A stretch of 50,222 nt of DNA. It comes from Lachnospiraceae bacterium (GTDB taxonomy: Bacteria; Bacillota; Clostridia; Lachnospirales; Lachnospiraceae). Positions 36,612 through 45,597 of the stretch are shown piece after piece (the stretch's first letter is position 1; every line of letters begins with the position of its first letter). Location of the stretch: the NCBI GenBank assembly GCA_024403515.1, contig JAKSRS010000014.1:1-50222 (forward strand), written 5' to 3'. The position numbers and the translations under genes were made by a program. The notes beneath the pieces were generated by a model that was not told where the DNA came from, made no database searches, and saw only the letters and a list, made by a program, of their open reading frames with translations.

Positions 36612-37135
36612 CTACTTTACTGTTATTGTAGCTTTTTCTACAATTAACATGCCATTCGGATCTGTTAAATACACAGTTCCTACTGCCGATGCGATTTTAT
36701 TGTTATCTTCTTTCTTAAGCAGGTCTGCCGTGAAAACATAAACCTCCTCTGCCTCAGATGTTCTCTTGATGTCCATATTACTTACAACTATTTCACAAGT
36801 ATTTTTTTCAGCGAGCATTATACTTGCTGCGCATGAACGATCTGCCATCATTTCCTTTACACAACTTTCTGTTGCATACTCAGATAATCTATTAAAAAAG
36901 TATTTTTCTCTACTTCTTCGCTTTCACCACTTTCATTTGCTTTCGCCATAATATCATTAAAAGTTTCTACATCAGTCTTCGAACTTGATAGCATAGTTTC
37001 CATAAATTTCTGGGTTAATCCCATTCCATCAGCCTTATTTTGTCCGCAGGCTGAAAAGCAAAGAACGATAGCTAAGAGTAATACAATTACACCATTCTGT
37101 TTTTTCAATATTCTAACATTTTTTCCTCTTTCCAC
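36612..37135 (-). pseudogene. lipoprotein gene split by a frameshift
   Basis: Two frames make one 174-residue protein. The first, from a GTG at 37135 (AGGAGG nine bases before), encodes a signal with lipobox FSAC and continues to SEEVEK, where as read it shifts into a short tail and stops at 36857. The other frame runs KYFFNRLSEYATESCVKEMM onward to 36612 with good protein-like composition. One extra base in the A5 run (36907-36903) or the T6 run (36899-36894) restores a single frame. The mature part is acidic and would face outside the membrane; a partner of the anti-sigma protein is a plausible role. Family unknown. First gene of the sigma cassette. Confidence 0.68.
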
Positions 37136-37157
37136 TTTTTCATTCCTCCTAATGTTT

Positions 37158-37173
37158 AATTAACTGGTTAATT
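37158..37173 (-). promoter_or_regulatory. 16-bp palindrome before the sigma cassette
   Basis: AATTAAC-CA-GTTAATT (minus strand) lies 7 bases upstream of the AGGAGG of the cassette's first gene. It may be an operator or a short hairpin in the leader. The rest of the 37136-37450 gap contains a minor hairpin (GCAAG/CTTGC, 37199-37215) and the large inverted repeat at 37380-37422; I see no convincing promoter, which would agree with use of an alternative sigma factor. Confidence 0.4.
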
Positions 37174-37379
37174 GTCTACTTGCCCTTTAGTTAGATTAGC
37201 AAGCCGGGCTCTTGCCTATAAATCCTTATTAAAATCATATTTTTAGTAAAAACCCCATATATAATTAATAACGAATCAAAAAGGCAAAATGGGACATATT
37301 ATGATTAAAAATATTTAACAAAATAGCGCTTGGTTTTTTGTGTGTTTTTCCTAAATTGTCGGCTATAGTTTTATTATAT

Positions 37380-37422
37380 GCGAAAAAATGCGAAAAAGGT
37401 ATACTTTTTCGCATTTTTTCGC
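37380..37422 (-). terminator. 19-bp perfect inverted repeat, probable terminator
   Basis: Left arm 37380-37398 and right arm 37404-37422 pair perfectly over 19 bp around GTATA. Each arm contains GCGAAAAA twice, so alternative slipped pairings exist. It follows the stop of the 846-residue gene by 28 bases and probably ends the long GH3-to-unknown transcript, with T-runs inside the stem rather than only after it. Confidence 0.65.
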
Positions 37423-37450
37423 TGTTTGTTGGTTCTTTTTATTATTATCT

Positions 37451-39991
37451 TTATTTTGAAGATATCGGGACATAGGTAATGAATTGATTTCCATTACTAT
37501 AGAATAAATCTTCTGCTTCATTTCGACCAATTTTATAAGTTCCCTTGGTCGGATCCATTACTACCACACTCAATTGGTTAAACCCTATAATAAGATAAGT
37601 ATCATCTCCGTGAGTCCTTGCCAGTACCGGTATATCGCGATTCACATAGTAAAGAATGTTGTCTAATGAGCAACCGGTAAGATCAAGTATATCCATATTT
37701 TCCATGTTGTCCTCAAGGATGGACAATACTGTACCTCCATGCTTTAAAAGATACTCGCTATTTCTAACAATTCCTTCGTATTCCATAATTTTATCAAGAC
37801 AGATATACAACTCTTCCTCGGCTTCATCTGTCTGTTTATCAATCGAAAGGCTCATAATCTGATTGCGCATGTCGCGGTTGGCTCTGTACCAAACATAGTA
37901 CCCGGCATCATTTAGTACAACTCCAAACTTAGTGTCTGCCAATGATACAGCGTAGGCCTCATTTGTCCCCACGCTTTGAAGATGACCATTGTAATATACA
38001 TAGTAATATCTTTTATCTGACAAGGCTCTTTCAAATTGAATTTCTTTACTACCTTCGTATATTACTTCCTTTGGAGTAAGCCAAATAGTTTTACCACTTG
38101 CTTCTTTGGTCAGCCTAATCTGTATTACCTTCTCAAATATTCCGTTATCTACCGCTTCAACTCTGTTACTGGTCTTTTTTTCTTCCTGATTGTTTGTCAT
38201 ATAATCTGACTCAATCTGAACATATGATAAAGCTTCGCTGTCAGCTTTTCTTACTCTTTCCATAGTAAGAAGGTTTCCGACCACATGAACATCCGATACA
38301 TAGTAGCCTTCTTCACCGTACTTCTTCATGAGTTCCCCGTACTCATTTTGTATCTTTAACATATACATAGGAAACGTCGTTCGTCCTGTATTGTCCATAA
38401 CAACGTCTTTTCTGTAGGCTAGCCCATAGATGAAGTCTTCGCCCATAAAGGCTAGAGGCTTAATATACTGAGCCCTTGGAGCTTCAATCATTGAAATCTG
38501 GTAAGTATTTAAGTTCATTACATTAAGTGATGTAGATGCATTAATATCTTTACCATTCTGCCACACAACCATGGACATACTATCCGAAATCGAGTACATA
38601 TTGTCTTCAAGTTCTGAAACTATTAAACTGACTTCAGATGTCTTGGTATCTACTGCATAGATAGCTCTGTCCAAAACGAAAAAGAATATTCCATTCTTGT
38701 TAAGGTAGGATAACTCGTCTATATCATGCATTACCATTTCTGATGGTTTGTCCGATGAAATAAACAATATTTCATCTATTACATTTGTAAGCCCATTGTA
38801 CTCATATAAAGTAAATCCCACTCTGCCTTCATATGTGCCTCTGTTCATATAACCATATACAAGAAACCATACATTTCCGGCTTCGTCTATTCTTAGAACT
38901 TTAATCTTGTGCTCGTTATGGTAGGTTCTCTCATCAAAGTTACTGTTATCGTAAAATCCAAAAAGCTTCACCATTTTGTTTTCACTTATGTTATAGGAGT
39001 AAAGCTTATTCTCATCTACAAATGCTATGATGTTTCCATCCTGGCTTTCACTAATGTCTATGTTATTCTCCGTGATACCAAGAAGAATTGTGTTTAGATA
39101 GGGTGATATTCGATCCTCATCAGGAAGCTGGTGCATCCGTCTTTCATAATCAAGTAAATATGTCGTTTCAGTCGTATATTTGATTCGGTAGTATTCTTCT
39201 ACCGCATATTTTCTATGAACACCTTCAACCTCGGTCGAAGCGAGATAGTTTATTGTAAACACTGCTGTTTCTTTTGCCAGCTCCTTGAAATGGCATATCG
39301 GATTTGTTAGTTCCTTTACATCAAGACTTGCAAAAGAAAGCTGGTCCATAGAACTATGAATGTTAACAAAAGCCAGTGACGAGTTGTCACCGTAGCGGTT
39401 CGACTCCATATACTCCGAAAGTTCTACTGCTGTTTCAGGTCTCATCGACTTTTTGTGGAATTCCGATACGAAAGCGAGCTTTTCCTTGGCACAATAACTG
39501 GGCGCATCTATTACTCGTGTCTGGTACATTATCGGTTTCTGATAGCCAATATCAAGGTATATTTCCAAAGCGTACTCTGTATACTGACTAATAAGATCTT
39601 TTAAATTGATATTGAAAGTAATACCATAATCGTCTTCTTCATAATCTGTTACTTCAATATTTTCAATCAGTCGGCTTCCGTCTACTGTTCTTATCTTAGC
39701 AGTAATTGAATCGACTAATCGTCCATATTTAGCAATACGTAAAGAAACCCCTCTGTTTTCATCAAGAGGAGTTATATTGTCCCTAAAAAGGCTTATATCC
39801 ATATCATCCGAATATCCATACATTTCATTCACTGTTTCTCCTGAAATAATGGAATAAATGACGGGATACATTGCCATTTCCATGTCTCGGGTAGTATTAA
39901 CATTACCCTTGTTAAGCCAAAAGCCGCTTATGTAAAGGCTGGCTGTGAATACAAGGATTGCTACTAGAGTCTTTAGTATCGCTTTTTTCAT
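37451..39991 (-). CDS. large exported protein, propeller-like with C39-like tail
   Basis: 846 residues, not assigned to a family. One N-terminal membrane anchor or signal (LKTLVAILVFTASLYISGF, about 6-24), then an external region (about 60-290) and a middle part (about 310-640) made of repeating strand-turn units such as IIAFVDENKLYSYN, GNVWFLVYGYMN and IFFFVLDRAIYAVD, which suggests a beta-propeller. The tail (about 775-846) resembles the inactive end of C39-type peptidase-like domains (LDNILYYVNRDIPVLAR, YLIIGFNQLSVVVMDPTKG); the His expected there is not visible. Start ATG overlaps the sirtuin stop by one base. Coupling to sirtuin, lysozyme and EAL genes suggests an envelope function. Confidence 0.6.
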   Translation of the reverse strand: MKKAILKTLVAILVFTASLYISGFWLNKGNVNTTRDMEMAMYPVIYSIISGETVNEMYGYSDDMDISLFRDNITPLDENRGVSLRIAKYGRLVDSITAKIRTVDGSRLIENIEVTDYEEDDYGITFNINLKDLISQYTEYALEIYLDIGYQKPIMYQTRVIDAPSYCAKEKLAFVSEFHKKSMRPETAVELSEYMESNRYGDNSSLAFVNIHSSMDQLSFASLDVKELTNPICHFKELAKETAVFTINYLASTEVEGVHRKYAVEEYYRIKYTTETTYLLDYERRMHQLPDEDRISPYLNTILLGITENNIDISESQDGNIIAFVDENKLYSYNISENKMVKLFGFYDNSNFDERTYHNEHKIKVLRIDEAGNVWFLVYGYMNRGTYEGRVGFTLYEYNGLTNVIDEILFISSDKPSEMVMHDIDELSYLNKNGIFFFVLDRAIYAVDTKTSEVSLIVSELEDNMYSISDSMSMVVWQNGKDINASTSLNVMNLNTYQISMIEAPRAQYIKPLAFMGEDFIYGLAYRKDVVMDNTGRTTFPMYMLKIQNEYGELMKKYGEEGYYVSDVHVVGNLLTMERVRKADSEALSYVQIESDYMTNNQEEKKTSNRVEAVDNGIFEKVIQIRLTKEASGKTIWLTPKEVIYEGSKEIQFERALSDKRYYYVYYNGHLQSVGTNEAYAVSLADTKFGVVLNDAGYYVWYRANRDMRNQIMSLSIDKQTDEAEEELYICLDKIMEYEGIVRNSEYLLKHGGTVLSILEDNMENMDILDLTGCSLDNILYYVNRDIPVLARTHGDDTYLIIGFNQLSVVVMDPTKGTYKIGRNEAEDLFYSNGNQFITYVPISSK

Positions 39992-40716
39992 TACAATTTA
40001 CTGAACACTTCTCCAATTTTCCCGTGTATAACAAGATCTGCGTTCTTATCCTGACTGGTTTCAGATAAGTTTACAAGAACCAGTTTATTACCTTTGTAGT
40101 ATTGAATAAGTCCTGCTGCCGGATATACTACCAGTGATGTGCCTCCGACAATCAAAACATCTGCTGAAGATATGTACTGTATGGCCTTATTAACCACTTC
40201 CATATCAAGACCTTCCTCGTAGAGTACTACATCAGGCCTTACAAGTCCTTCACATATTTCACATCTTGGAACCATCTTAGAATTAACTACATATTCAGCA
40301 GAATATTCTCTCCGGCAGTTTATGCAGTAGTTTTTCATAACAGTTCCATGAAGTTCCAGAACCTCACTGCTTCCGGCTTTTTGGTGAAGGCTGTCTATAT
40401 TCTGGGTAATAACCGCTTTAAGTTTACCTTCTTTTTCCCACTTAGCAAGTGCCTCGTGTGCTGCATTTGGCATTGCGGTAAGAACAGGCGCTACCATTTT
40501 TTCTTTGTAGAAATCAAAAAATTCCTCGGTCTTACGTGTTAAAAAGGTGTGACTGACTATAGTTTCAGGTGGATATTTATATTTAGTGTGATACAAACCA
40601 TCCTGAGAACGAAAGTCAGGAATTCCACTTTCAGTTGAAACTCCTGCCCCTCCAAAAAACACTATATTATCGGACTTATCTATCCAATCCCTTAAAATCT
40701 CGATTTCTCTTTCCAT
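39991..40716 (-). CDS. cobB: NAD-dependent protein deacetylase (sirtuin)
   Basis: SIR2-family enzyme that removes acyl groups from lysines using NAD+; cytoplasmic. 241 residues. NAD-binding GAGVSTESGIPDFRS (about 23-37), the catalytic-His region QNIDSLHQKAGS and LELHGT, and a zinc ribbon with CINC and CEIC pairs are visible. Both ends overlap neighbours: the preceding GH25 stop TAG overlaps a possible GTG start (40719), with ATG at 40716 chosen, and the stop shares a base with the 846-residue gene's ATG. Tight coupling of a deacetylase to a lysozyme and an exported protein is unusual. Known metabolic targets of bacterial sirtuins include acetyl-CoA synthetase; none is nearby. Confidence 0.93.
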   Translation of the reverse strand: MEREIEILRDWIDKSDNIVFFGGAGVSTESGIPDFRSQDGLYHTKYKYPPETIVSHTFLTRKTEEFFDFYKEKMVAPVLTAMPNAAHEALAKWEKEGKLKAVITQNIDSLHQKAGSSEVLELHGTVMKNYCINCRREYSAEYVVNSKMVPRCEICEGLVRPDVVLYEEGLDMEVVNKAIQYISSADVLIVGGTSLVVYPAAGLIQYYKGNKLVLVNLSETSQDKNADLVIHGKIGEVFSKL

Positions 40717-40718
40717 CA

Positions 40719-41849
40719 CTAATCTACCCAGTCCTTTAAACTGATATTAAGATCAACATCTCCTGAAATACCATCAACCCTTCCGTTTGCAGAGTACTGC
40801 CATACGGATATGTCATAGGGATAGTAGATTGTTGTATTATACATTGCATACCACTTCTCGTAATCATCGAGTTTGGAAACATCAAGAGATTTGATGAAAA
40901 ATCTCATATTTGAGTAAATCATCGGCTCATATCCCGACTTTTTGATTGTTTCACAAAAGGCAACTACTGTATTGGTTCTTTCTTCAACGCTAAGATCATC
41001 CGTTCTTGCCTTGTCGTTTACTTCTTCTATGTCGATGACGATAGGAAGTTCTATTCTGTAAGGTGCTAAAAGTTCAAGTGTGTAGTTGGCTTCTTCTATT
41101 GCTTCTTCTTCACTTACTGCCTGAGAATAGAAATATACGCCTACCTTAACCCCGTTTTCTATCGCGCCTGAAATATTCTTAACAAAGAAGTCATCTTCAA
41201 CAAGCTTTCCACTTCCGTAGCCTCTAAAGCCACAACGGATGAAAGCAAAGTCAACTCCGCTTTCTTTAACTTTTTTCCAGTCAATGTTCTTCTGATGTGA
41301 AGAAACATCTATTCCCATATGGCTTGAAACATTAACGCCATCCTTCATGTAAACCATTCTGGCATTATCTTCATCATAAAAAAGGTTATCAAGATTTATC
41401 TCAAGTGGTTTAAGCGACTTATCAATCGGATAGTATCCATACTTACTGCCTGACTCGGCAAATATCACATAGTCTGAAAAGTACTCTCTAAGAAGGAAGA
41501 GTACGCCTGAAGGTTCTTCGCTGGCTGTTCTAAGTACATGCTTCATATAATCCTGCGTAGTAAGTGAAGCTTCCTGTGTTGCTTTATCAACAGCCTCCGA
41601 AATCATATTATCCACTTCCTGTCTAGTGAATGTTTCTTCAACTATCTCCTCAATATCTTCTAAAGGTTGATCTGCTTTTTTCTTCTGAATACTGTCAAAG
41701 TATAGGATTGTCGCTGCTAGTATTGTTGAAGACAACAAAAACAACACAACTGCAAAAATCAGGTAAACTGTGCTTCTGCTGCTGTGTCGTCTTGGTCTGC
41801 TTTTCTCATTTGTAGATTGATTTAAAGTATTATTATCCTTAAAATCCAT
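40719..41849 (-). CDS. membrane-anchored GH25 lysozyme
   Basis: N-acetylmuramidase (lysozyme) of glycoside hydrolase family 25. 376 residues: basic cytoplasmic start (RPRRHSSRS), one membrane helix (about 28-51), a stalk with a helical region (55-170) and the GH25 barrel (about 178-376). Catalytic candidates are Asp181 (GIDVSSHQ), Asp273 and Glu275 (IVIDIEEVN); the VSSH, FIRCGFRGYG and VWQYS segments match the family. Anchoring to the cell surface suggests remodelling of the cell's own wall. It precedes sirtuin with an overlap and follows the EAL gene by 12 bases. Confidence 0.93.
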   Translation of the reverse strand: MDFKDNNTLNQSTNEKSRPRRHSSRSTVYLIFAVVLFLLSSTILAATILYFDSIQKKKADQPLEDIEEIVEETFTRQEVDNMISEAVDKATQEASLTTQDYMKHVLRTASEEPSGVLFLLREYFSDYVIFAESGSKYGYYPIDKSLKPLEINLDNLFYDEDNARMVYMKDGVNVSSHMGIDVSSHQKNIDWKKVKESGVDFAFIRCGFRGYGSGKLVEDDFFVKNISGAIENGVKVGVYFYSQAVSEEEAIEEANYTLELLAPYRIELPIVIDIEEVNDKARTDDLSVEERTNTVVAFCETIKKSGYEPMIYSNMRFFIKSLDVSKLDDYEKWYAMYNTTIYYPYDISVWQYSANGRVDGISGDVDLNISLKDWVD

Positions 41850-41861
41850 TTTACTCCCTTA

Positions 41862-43205
41862 TTACATTGCCTGAGCCAAAGCTCTCTGTTTTGGATAAAC
41901 GCCTTCTCTCAATCTGTTTTCAAAATCTTCCACCTTAAGTGGCCTGTCAAAGAAATATCCCTGAATAATATCGCAATTAAGGTCTCTTAAAAGACCAAAT
42001 TCTTCAAAGGTCTCCACACCTTCTGCCAGTACTTCCATCTCAAGTTCTTTGGCCATGTTAATGATATGCGATATTACCTTTCTCGATTTTGTATCTTTAA
42101 CACCTTTTCCGAGAAGAGATTTATCGAGTTTTAATACTTCAAAATCCATATTTTGTAAAAGGTTAAGAGATGAATAACCCGAACCAAAATCGTCAATTGA
42201 AGATGCGATTCCGTAATTTCTTAATTTGCCCAATGTTATTTCAAGAAGTTCTTCCTTGTCAAGATAAGCTGTTTCAGTAAACTCTACTTCAATATACTTG
42301 GTCGGAATCTTGTACTTATCGATGACACTCATAATTCTCTCTGCAACATTTGTGTCCTTAAAATGCTGTTTGGAGAAATTTACTGATACTCGTACAAGCT
42401 TATATCCTTTATCCATCCACTCACGCATTTTACGGCAGGTTTCTTCAAGCACATAAAAGTCAATTTCTGTTACCAGACCTGTCTTTTCACAAATGGGAAT
42501 AAAGTTTGCCGGAGGAATAAGCTGTCCGTCGTGTTCCCATCTTACGAGTGCCTCGGCTCCTACCAGATTGTATCCTGACGTCGAAACCTTGGGCTGAAAA
42601 TATACAACAAGCTCATGTTCCTTTATTGCCTTAGGAAGTCTTCTTGTATAGTTCATATTATCAATCAGCTGCTTTTTGACCTTCTCGTCATAGTAAGCAC
42701 ATCTTTCATTGTTCTTACGCGACATTGTAAAGGCAATTGAAATACGTTCCATTATTTCACTAGCCTTCTTCTCCTCGCCGGTAAGTTCATAAAAACCAAC
42801 ATTACTTAAAATGTTGTATTCTTCATTTTCAATTCCGTTATAGATTGTTACGTACACTTCATCCAATGCGTCAAGAAATCTTGTTACATTATCATTGTGA
42901 ATAATTCCAATGAAATTGTCAGCTCCAAGTCTTGCTGCAAACTCTCCGTTATCAACTGTATCACTAAGAAAATCTGCGAATTTGCAAAGGATTTCGTCGC
43001 CCCTTTCATATCCGAATCTTTCGTTTACAATAGACATATCCTTAAGATTCAGATAAAAAGCTGTGTGCCCCTTGTGGTCAGCTCTTCGAATCAATTCATT
43101 CACGTTCTGCGTGAAGTAATTGAAGTTAGGAAGTCCGGTAAGATCATCAATCATATACATGTTGAAGTACTCTTTCTCGCTCCCTATTTCGTTTCCATAT
43201 ACCAT
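41862..43205 (-). CDS. GGDEF-EAL protein, probable c-di-GMP phosphodiesterase
   Basis: 447 residues with no sensor or membrane domain. The N-terminal GGDEF domain (about 15-175) is degenerate: the signature position reads RLGADNF (92-98) instead of RxGGDEF, so it cannot be an active cyclase but may bind GTP. The EAL domain (about 195-430) keeps all expected catalytic residues: EAL motif with Glu218 (GAEALVRW), Asn in VSVNFSKQ, Glu in VEFTET, DDFGSGYSSL, the Lys in LDKSLL, AEGVET and QGYFF. Cleavage of cyclic di-GMP is therefore expected. GGAGG precedes the ATG. It lies between GDPD and GH25 genes. Confidence 0.93.
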   Translation of the reverse strand: MVYGNEIGSEKEYFNMYMIDDLTGLPNFNYFTQNVNELIRRADHKGHTAFYLNLKDMSIVNERFGYERGDEILCKFADFLSDTVDNGEFAARLGADNFIGIIHNDNVTRFLDALDEVYVTIYNGIENEEYNILSNVGFYELTGEEKKASEIMERISIAFTMSRKNNERCAYYDEKVKKQLIDNMNYTRRLPKAIKEHELVVYFQPKVSTSGYNLVGAEALVRWEHDGQLIPPANFIPICEKTGLVTEIDFYVLEETCRKMREWMDKGYKLVRVSVNFSKQHFKDTNVAERIMSVIDKYKIPTKYIEVEFTETAYLDKEELLEITLGKLRNYGIASSIDDFGSGYSSLNLLQNMDFEVLKLDKSLLGKGVKDTKSRKVISHIINMAKELEMEVLAEGVETFEEFGLLRDLNCDIIQGYFFDRPLKVEDFENRLREGVYPKQRALAQAM

Positions 43206-43223
43206 TCCATCCTCCGAGATGAG

Positions 43224-44072
43224 TTATTTTCCGTTCCCTTTTTCAAAAATAACCGAATCGAAGTGTTCCCATGCATGCTTTTGTTCCTCTTCGCCTCTTG
43301 CCGTCCAGGCAACTACGAAAGGATCATACAATGCTGTAACCATTCGAAAACCAAGAGTCCCCACGTCCTGGTGTCTAAAAGCTATAAAGTCCGGTTTGGA
43401 AACGAAGTTAACCGCAAGACTGTTCATGAAAAATCTCACAGGAAATTTCATATTATCTTCTTTTCCAAACTTCTGTGAAAGTTGTCCTCTTATGATTTCA
43501 GGATGAAATGTCCTAAACCACTTAACAAGAAACGGACTAAAAGACTCGATACAATAAGTACCCTCATAACTTCTTAGCATATCGTAGGTCTTTTCACATA
43601 TCTCATAGTTCTTGACTCCGTTATCGCCTTTAATTTCGCATATCAGATCCGTATTACCCAAAATCCCCAGGACCTGTTCGAATAAAGGTATAACCTCATT
43701 TGTATCTTTAAGACGAAGCTTGGATAACTCTTCGTACGTAAAGTCTTTAAGCTTGGCATCTATGCCGCACATTCTTTGTAAATTGCCATCGTGGAATACA
43801 ACGAGCTTTCCATCCTTGGTCATCTGAACATCAAGCTCAACTCCGTATCCGTTCTTTCTTGCTTCTTCAAAGGCTTTTAAAGAGTTTTCAGGAATAGTCT
43901 CATCGTGAAGCCCTCTGTGCGCGTACAGCTTTCTTTTAAAGTATTCGACATCGCGCTTCTTATTAGGTTTCATAAGAAGCGGTAGTGTAATTACTGATAG
44001 TAAAACAAACGCCACCAAAAGAAAAAGTATAACAATTATCAAAAGAAGTATCAGAGCAAATATTAATTCCAT
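43224..44072 (-). CDS. membrane-anchored glycerophosphodiester phosphodiesterase
   Basis: Hydrolyses glycerophosphodiesters to glycerol 3-phosphate and an alcohol. 282 residues. A long N-terminal hydrophobic segment (about 3-33) anchors it, followed by the GDPD barrel with AHRGLHDETIPENS (catalytic His near 53), VELDVQMTKDG and FHD, and EIKGD. Start at 44072 chosen because GAGGGG lies just before it; ORF extension to 44105 has no ribosome binding site. Lacks a signal for secretion beyond the anchor. Located 60 bases after the transporter gene and 18 bases before the EAL gene. Confidence 0.9.
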   Translation of the reverse strand: MELIFALILLLIIVILFLLVAFVLLSVITLPLLMKPNKKRDVEYFKRKLYAHRGLHDETIPENSLKAFEEARKNGYGVELDVQMTKDGKLVVFHDGNLQRMCGIDAKLKDFTYEELSKLRLKDTNEVIPLFEQVLGILGNTDLICEIKGDNGVKNYEICEKTYDMLRSYEGTYCIESFSPFLVKWFRTFHPEIIRGQLSQKFGKEDNMKFPVRFFMNSLAVNFVSKPDFIAFRHQDVGTLGFRMVTALYDPFVVAWTARGEEEQKHAWEHFDSVIFEKGNGK

Positions 44073-44132
44073 ATTCCCCTCGTAGAACAAAATCTTGGCT
44101 TTCATTTTACCATATTTTACTTCAAAGATAAA

Positions 44133-45578
44133 CTAGTTACTCTTTCTTTTTACTATTTCGGCAACTATCTCGTTGTACTTCTTTTCTGTGATTATGTACT
44201 TTTTAGTTAGTAAAAACCTGCTGATTACAATGGTAACAATTGGAACCAATACTATTCCAAGTCTTAATATAAGTCTCTGGCCCGATGTAGCCTGTGTAAT
44301 GAAAATATCAGCTTTATTTATTACTGTTACCGAATCAAGTTCACCGGTTCTTCCCATGATTTCAAGCGATGATATTTCCTGACTTATGCTGTATATTCCG
44401 CTGATTATAAGGATTATTGTTACAACACCCTGGTCAACTGCGCTTGCTAACTTTGTGGCAAAAGAACGAACCGCGGAAATTATACTGTCGTGTCTTTCGT
44501 TGAACTTATATTCATCATATTCAATTGTGTTGTTAAGCATGACAATAATAGTCATGTTTATAGCTCCCTGAGCGAAGAAAATGATAAAACCAATCACATT
44601 TAAAATGATTGCGCTCTTAGGAAGTAAAAAGCCAACACTCATAAATCCCAAATAGCCGATTACGGTAAAAATGGTAGAAAAATCAAGTATCTGCTGTCTT
44701 GTAAACTTGGTTGCTATTGTAGAAAAAATGCTTTCTGAAATCAAAGTTCCAAGACCGTACATTACCGTAAACCAAAAAACAAGATTTCCGCCCTTGGAAT
44801 AACCAAATTCAAAGTAAAAGAAATTCATTCCTATCATGATAAGAAGTCCGTTTCCTATCTGAAAAAGAAGTGTTGAAATACCAACTGTAATAAGCTGGTC
44901 ATTTCTTAAAAAGATTTTAAACATGTCTTTAAGTGAAAGTGACTTTTCACTGTCGACCTTTCTTTCCTTCTCTTTTACTCCAAGGAAGGTTATCATCTGA
45001 AATACAAAGAAACATCCGGCGATAACTATGGCAGCTACCCTGTAAGCCATTACCGCGTTTCCTGCTACCATATCCGGTAAAAGTCCTGCCACTGAAAACT
45101 GTCCGATACAGATAAATACTCCCATGATAGTTACCAGAGTATTTCTTTCTTTTGAATCACTTGTAAGGCTCGGAAGTAGTCCCCAGTAGGCTATGTCGTT
45201 CATGGTATAGGTCATTCCCCAAAGAAGGTAACCGATTCCAAAGAATATTACGAAGCCCCAGCCCTGCGGTCTTATCGTAAAAAGACAGATAATCACTATT
45301 GCGTTTAGTATCATTCCAAGTAATATCCAGGGTCTGAACTTTCCGCTTTTTAAATTTGCATTTTCAATTATGATTCCCATCATCGGGTCATTTATCGCAT
45401 CCCAGATAAGGCAGACAACAACTATGGCTGATATTGTCGCAAACTGCGCTACCGTAAGATTCATTGTGTACTGAATGTAGGTGATTAGAAACATACTTAC
45501 CAAGGTGTAAGCCATGTCTCTTCCCGTCGCACCTATGCAGTAAGTCCATTTCGTTCTTTTGTCCAATTTCTCTTTCAT
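44133..45578 (-). CDS. GPH-family sugar:cation symporter
   Basis: Transporter of the glycoside-pentoside-hexuronide:cation symporter group (MelB/GusB-like, MFS fold). 481 residues, about 12 membrane helices. The N-terminal YCIGATGRDMAYTL, the DAINDPMMGIIIENA motif and KFRPWILLG are characteristic. It is 19 bases after the GH3 gene and shares its promoter, so the likely substrate is a beta-glucoside or related oligosaccharide that the GH3 enzyme cleaves. GGGGG lies before the ATG. Confidence 0.9.
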   Translation of the reverse strand: MKEKLDKRTKWTYCIGATGRDMAYTLVSMFLITYIQYTMNLTVAQFATISAIVVVCLIWDAINDPMMGIIIENANLKSGKFRPWILLGMILNAIVIICLFTIRPQGWGFVIFFGIGYLLWGMTYTMNDIAYWGLLPSLTSDSKERNTLVTIMGVFICIGQFSVAGLLPDMVAGNAVMAYRVAAIVIAGCFFVFQMITFLGVKEKERKVDSEKSLSLKDMFKIFLRNDQLITVGISTLLFQIGNGLLIMIGMNFFYFEFGYSKGGNLVFWFTVMYGLGTLISESIFSTIATKFTRQQILDFSTIFTVIGYLGFMSVGFLLPKSAIILNVIGFIIFFAQGAINMTIIVMLNNTIEYDEYKFNERHDSIISAVRSFATKLASAVDQGVVTIILIISGIYSISQEISSLEIMGRTGELDSVTVINKADIFITQATSGQRLILRLGIVLVPIVTIVISRFLLTKKYIITEKKYNEIVAEIVKRKSN

Positions 45579-45597
45579 ACTTTTACCCCCATAAAAG

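Noticed and set aside
42897..43506. Plus-strand frames of 193 and 128 codons
   Set aside because: They are shadows of the EAL and GDPD genes on the other strand, with low-complexity, Ser/Pro/Cys-rich products.
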